A stretch of DNA of 31,399 nucleotides, from contig DBYW01000056.1 in assembly GCA_002311645.1 (NCBI GenBank), positions 41,016 through 72,414 of the forward strand, in the 5' to 3' direction. Under the pieces are notes generated by a model, which saw only the letters and a program-made list of their open reading frames with translations, made no database searches and was not told the origin of the DNA. The position numbers and the translations under genes are program-made. Positions 30,893-31,399 of this stretch are shown here, in pieces. The first letter of the stretch is position 1, and every line of letters starts with the position of its first letter. The DNA comes from Bacteroidales bacterium UBA1176. Lineage in GTDB: Bacteria > Bacteroidota > Bacteroidia > Bacteroidales > WCHB1-69.

Positions 30893-31399
30893 ATGGACAA
30901 TGAAATAAGAGAAGAAAAGAGCATTGATATTTCTGAAAAAGGGGAAATTGTGTTATATGAACCCGACAGCAGCATCCAGCTGGAGGTGAGGATGGCGGAT
31001 GAGACTGTCTGGCTAAACCTTAATCAAATGGCAATGCTTTTCGGAAGGGATAAATCTGTCATTTCCAGACATATAAAAAACATCTTTAGGGAAAAAAAAC
31101 TGCCACAAGTTTCAACTGTTGCAAATTTTGCAACAGTTCAAGTTGAAAACAAAAGACAAGTCATAAGAAATATTGAATATTACAATCTAGATATAATTAT
31201 ATCCGTTGGTTATCGAGTGAAAAGCATTCAGGGAACACGTTTTCGTCAATGGGCCAATACCGTCCTCAAAGATTATATCCTTCGCGGATATGCCATCAAC
31301 CAGCGATTTGAACGATTGGAGCAACGTGTCAGCCACACCGAAGAGAAAATCGCCTTCTTCGTGCGCACCGCCATGCCCCCGGTGCAGGGTGTTTTCTGC
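30893..31399 (+). CDS. rhuM: RhuM family protein, N-terminal half (runs off the window)
   Basis: 169 codons are visible and open to the window edge; full RhuM proteins are around 330-350 residues. The segment DETVWLNLNQMAMLFGRDKSVISRHIKNIF (residues ~40-70) looks like a helix-turn-helix. It is followed by STVANFATVQVENKRQVIRNIEYYNLDIIISVGYRVKS and GTRFRQWANTVLKDYILRGYAIN, the diagnostic RhuM core, then a coiled region and PPVQGVF. The name comes from a Salmonella pathogenicity-island gene; the molecular function is not established. In Bacteroidota the family is common in mobile, defence and other accessory regions. The gene is more AT-rich than its left neighbours, which suggests horizontal gain. 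A 25-base palindrome lies inside it (31114-31138). Confidence 0.88.
   Translation, partial: MDNEIREEKSIDISEKGEIVLYEPDSSIQLEVRMADETVWLNLNQMAMLFGRDKSVISRHIKNIFREKKLPQVSTVANFATVQVENKRQVIRNIEYYNLDIIISVGYRVKSIQGTRFRQWANTVLKDYILRGYAINQRFERLEQRVSHTEEKIAFFVRTAMPPVQGVFC
31114..31138. repeat. 25-base perfect palindrome inside the RhuM gene
   Basis: AACTGTTGCAAA, one T, then its exact complement (12+1+12). It encodes residues around TVANFATV, which are conserved in one branch of RhuM, so it may be a by-product of the protein sequence. Confidence 0.8.

Overview
The window comes from a member of the Bacteroidota, most likely an uncultured Bacteroidales with fairly high GC. The evidence is the TAnnTTTG -7 promoter boxes in front of many genes, a type IX secretion (T9SS) C-terminal sorting domain, 'AQ'-type signal peptide ends, and Bacteroidota family genes (DUF5683, the PUR-alpha-like DUF3276, a BatA-domain protein, an extended signal peptidase I). 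Most of the window is ordinary core chromosome. The right edge (from about 30.73 kb) is more AT-rich and looks like the start of an accessory region.

Layout. 1-0.5 kb: the 3' end of dnaK with a small palindromic repeat and a terminator. 0.5-5.3 kb (-): a 1588-residue modular T9SS cell-surface protein. 5.5-7.5 kb (+): rmuC and a phage-type A1S_2505-like gene, followed by an orphan second copy of the last ~20 codons of dnaK plus its 3' flank. 7.8-9.1 kb (-): an exported carboxypeptidase-regulatory-like protein. 9.3-11.3 kb (+): an outer-membrane barrel protein, the peptidoglycan glycosyltransferase mtgA and an exported leucine-rich-repeat protein. 11.4-13.6 kb (+): a PLP-dependent arginine decarboxylase-type enzyme, the SRP RNA gene ffs, and a YciO-type TsaC/Sua5 protein. 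13.7-14.45 kb (-): nadE. 14.5-17.7 kb (+): a DUF819 membrane protein, an RlmI-type 23S rRNA methyltransferase and cutC. 17.7-26.9 kb (-): a long co-oriented cluster, in transcription order dut, a TPR protein, yidC, DUF3276, parA, parB, DUF5683, dapB and lepB. It joins chromosome partitioning, membrane insertion, protein export and lysine/peptidoglycan precursor synthesis. 27.1-30.65 kb (+): a BatA-domain/vWA protein and the dipeptidase pepD. 30.9 kb to the end (+): the first half of a RhuM-family gene, a type often seen in mobile and defence regions.

The least expected signals are small and lie between genes. A 7.2-kb stretch is bracketed by two direct copies of the dnaK 3' end, whose terminator hairpins differ by compensating base changes. 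A ~28-bp palindromic element occurs at both copies, and possibly a third time, with its core rewritten but still self-complementary. nadE and dut share a 24-nt promoter block at the same distance from the start codon. Five promoters share a 7-8 nt T-tract placed exactly one base before the -7 box. Hexamer/heptamer microsatellites lie upstream of lepB and after pepD. I did not see a CRISPR array, a transposase, an integrase, a tRNA gene or an rRNA gene. I do not see a complete new system in this window; the best pointer to one is the RhuM gene running off the right edge.
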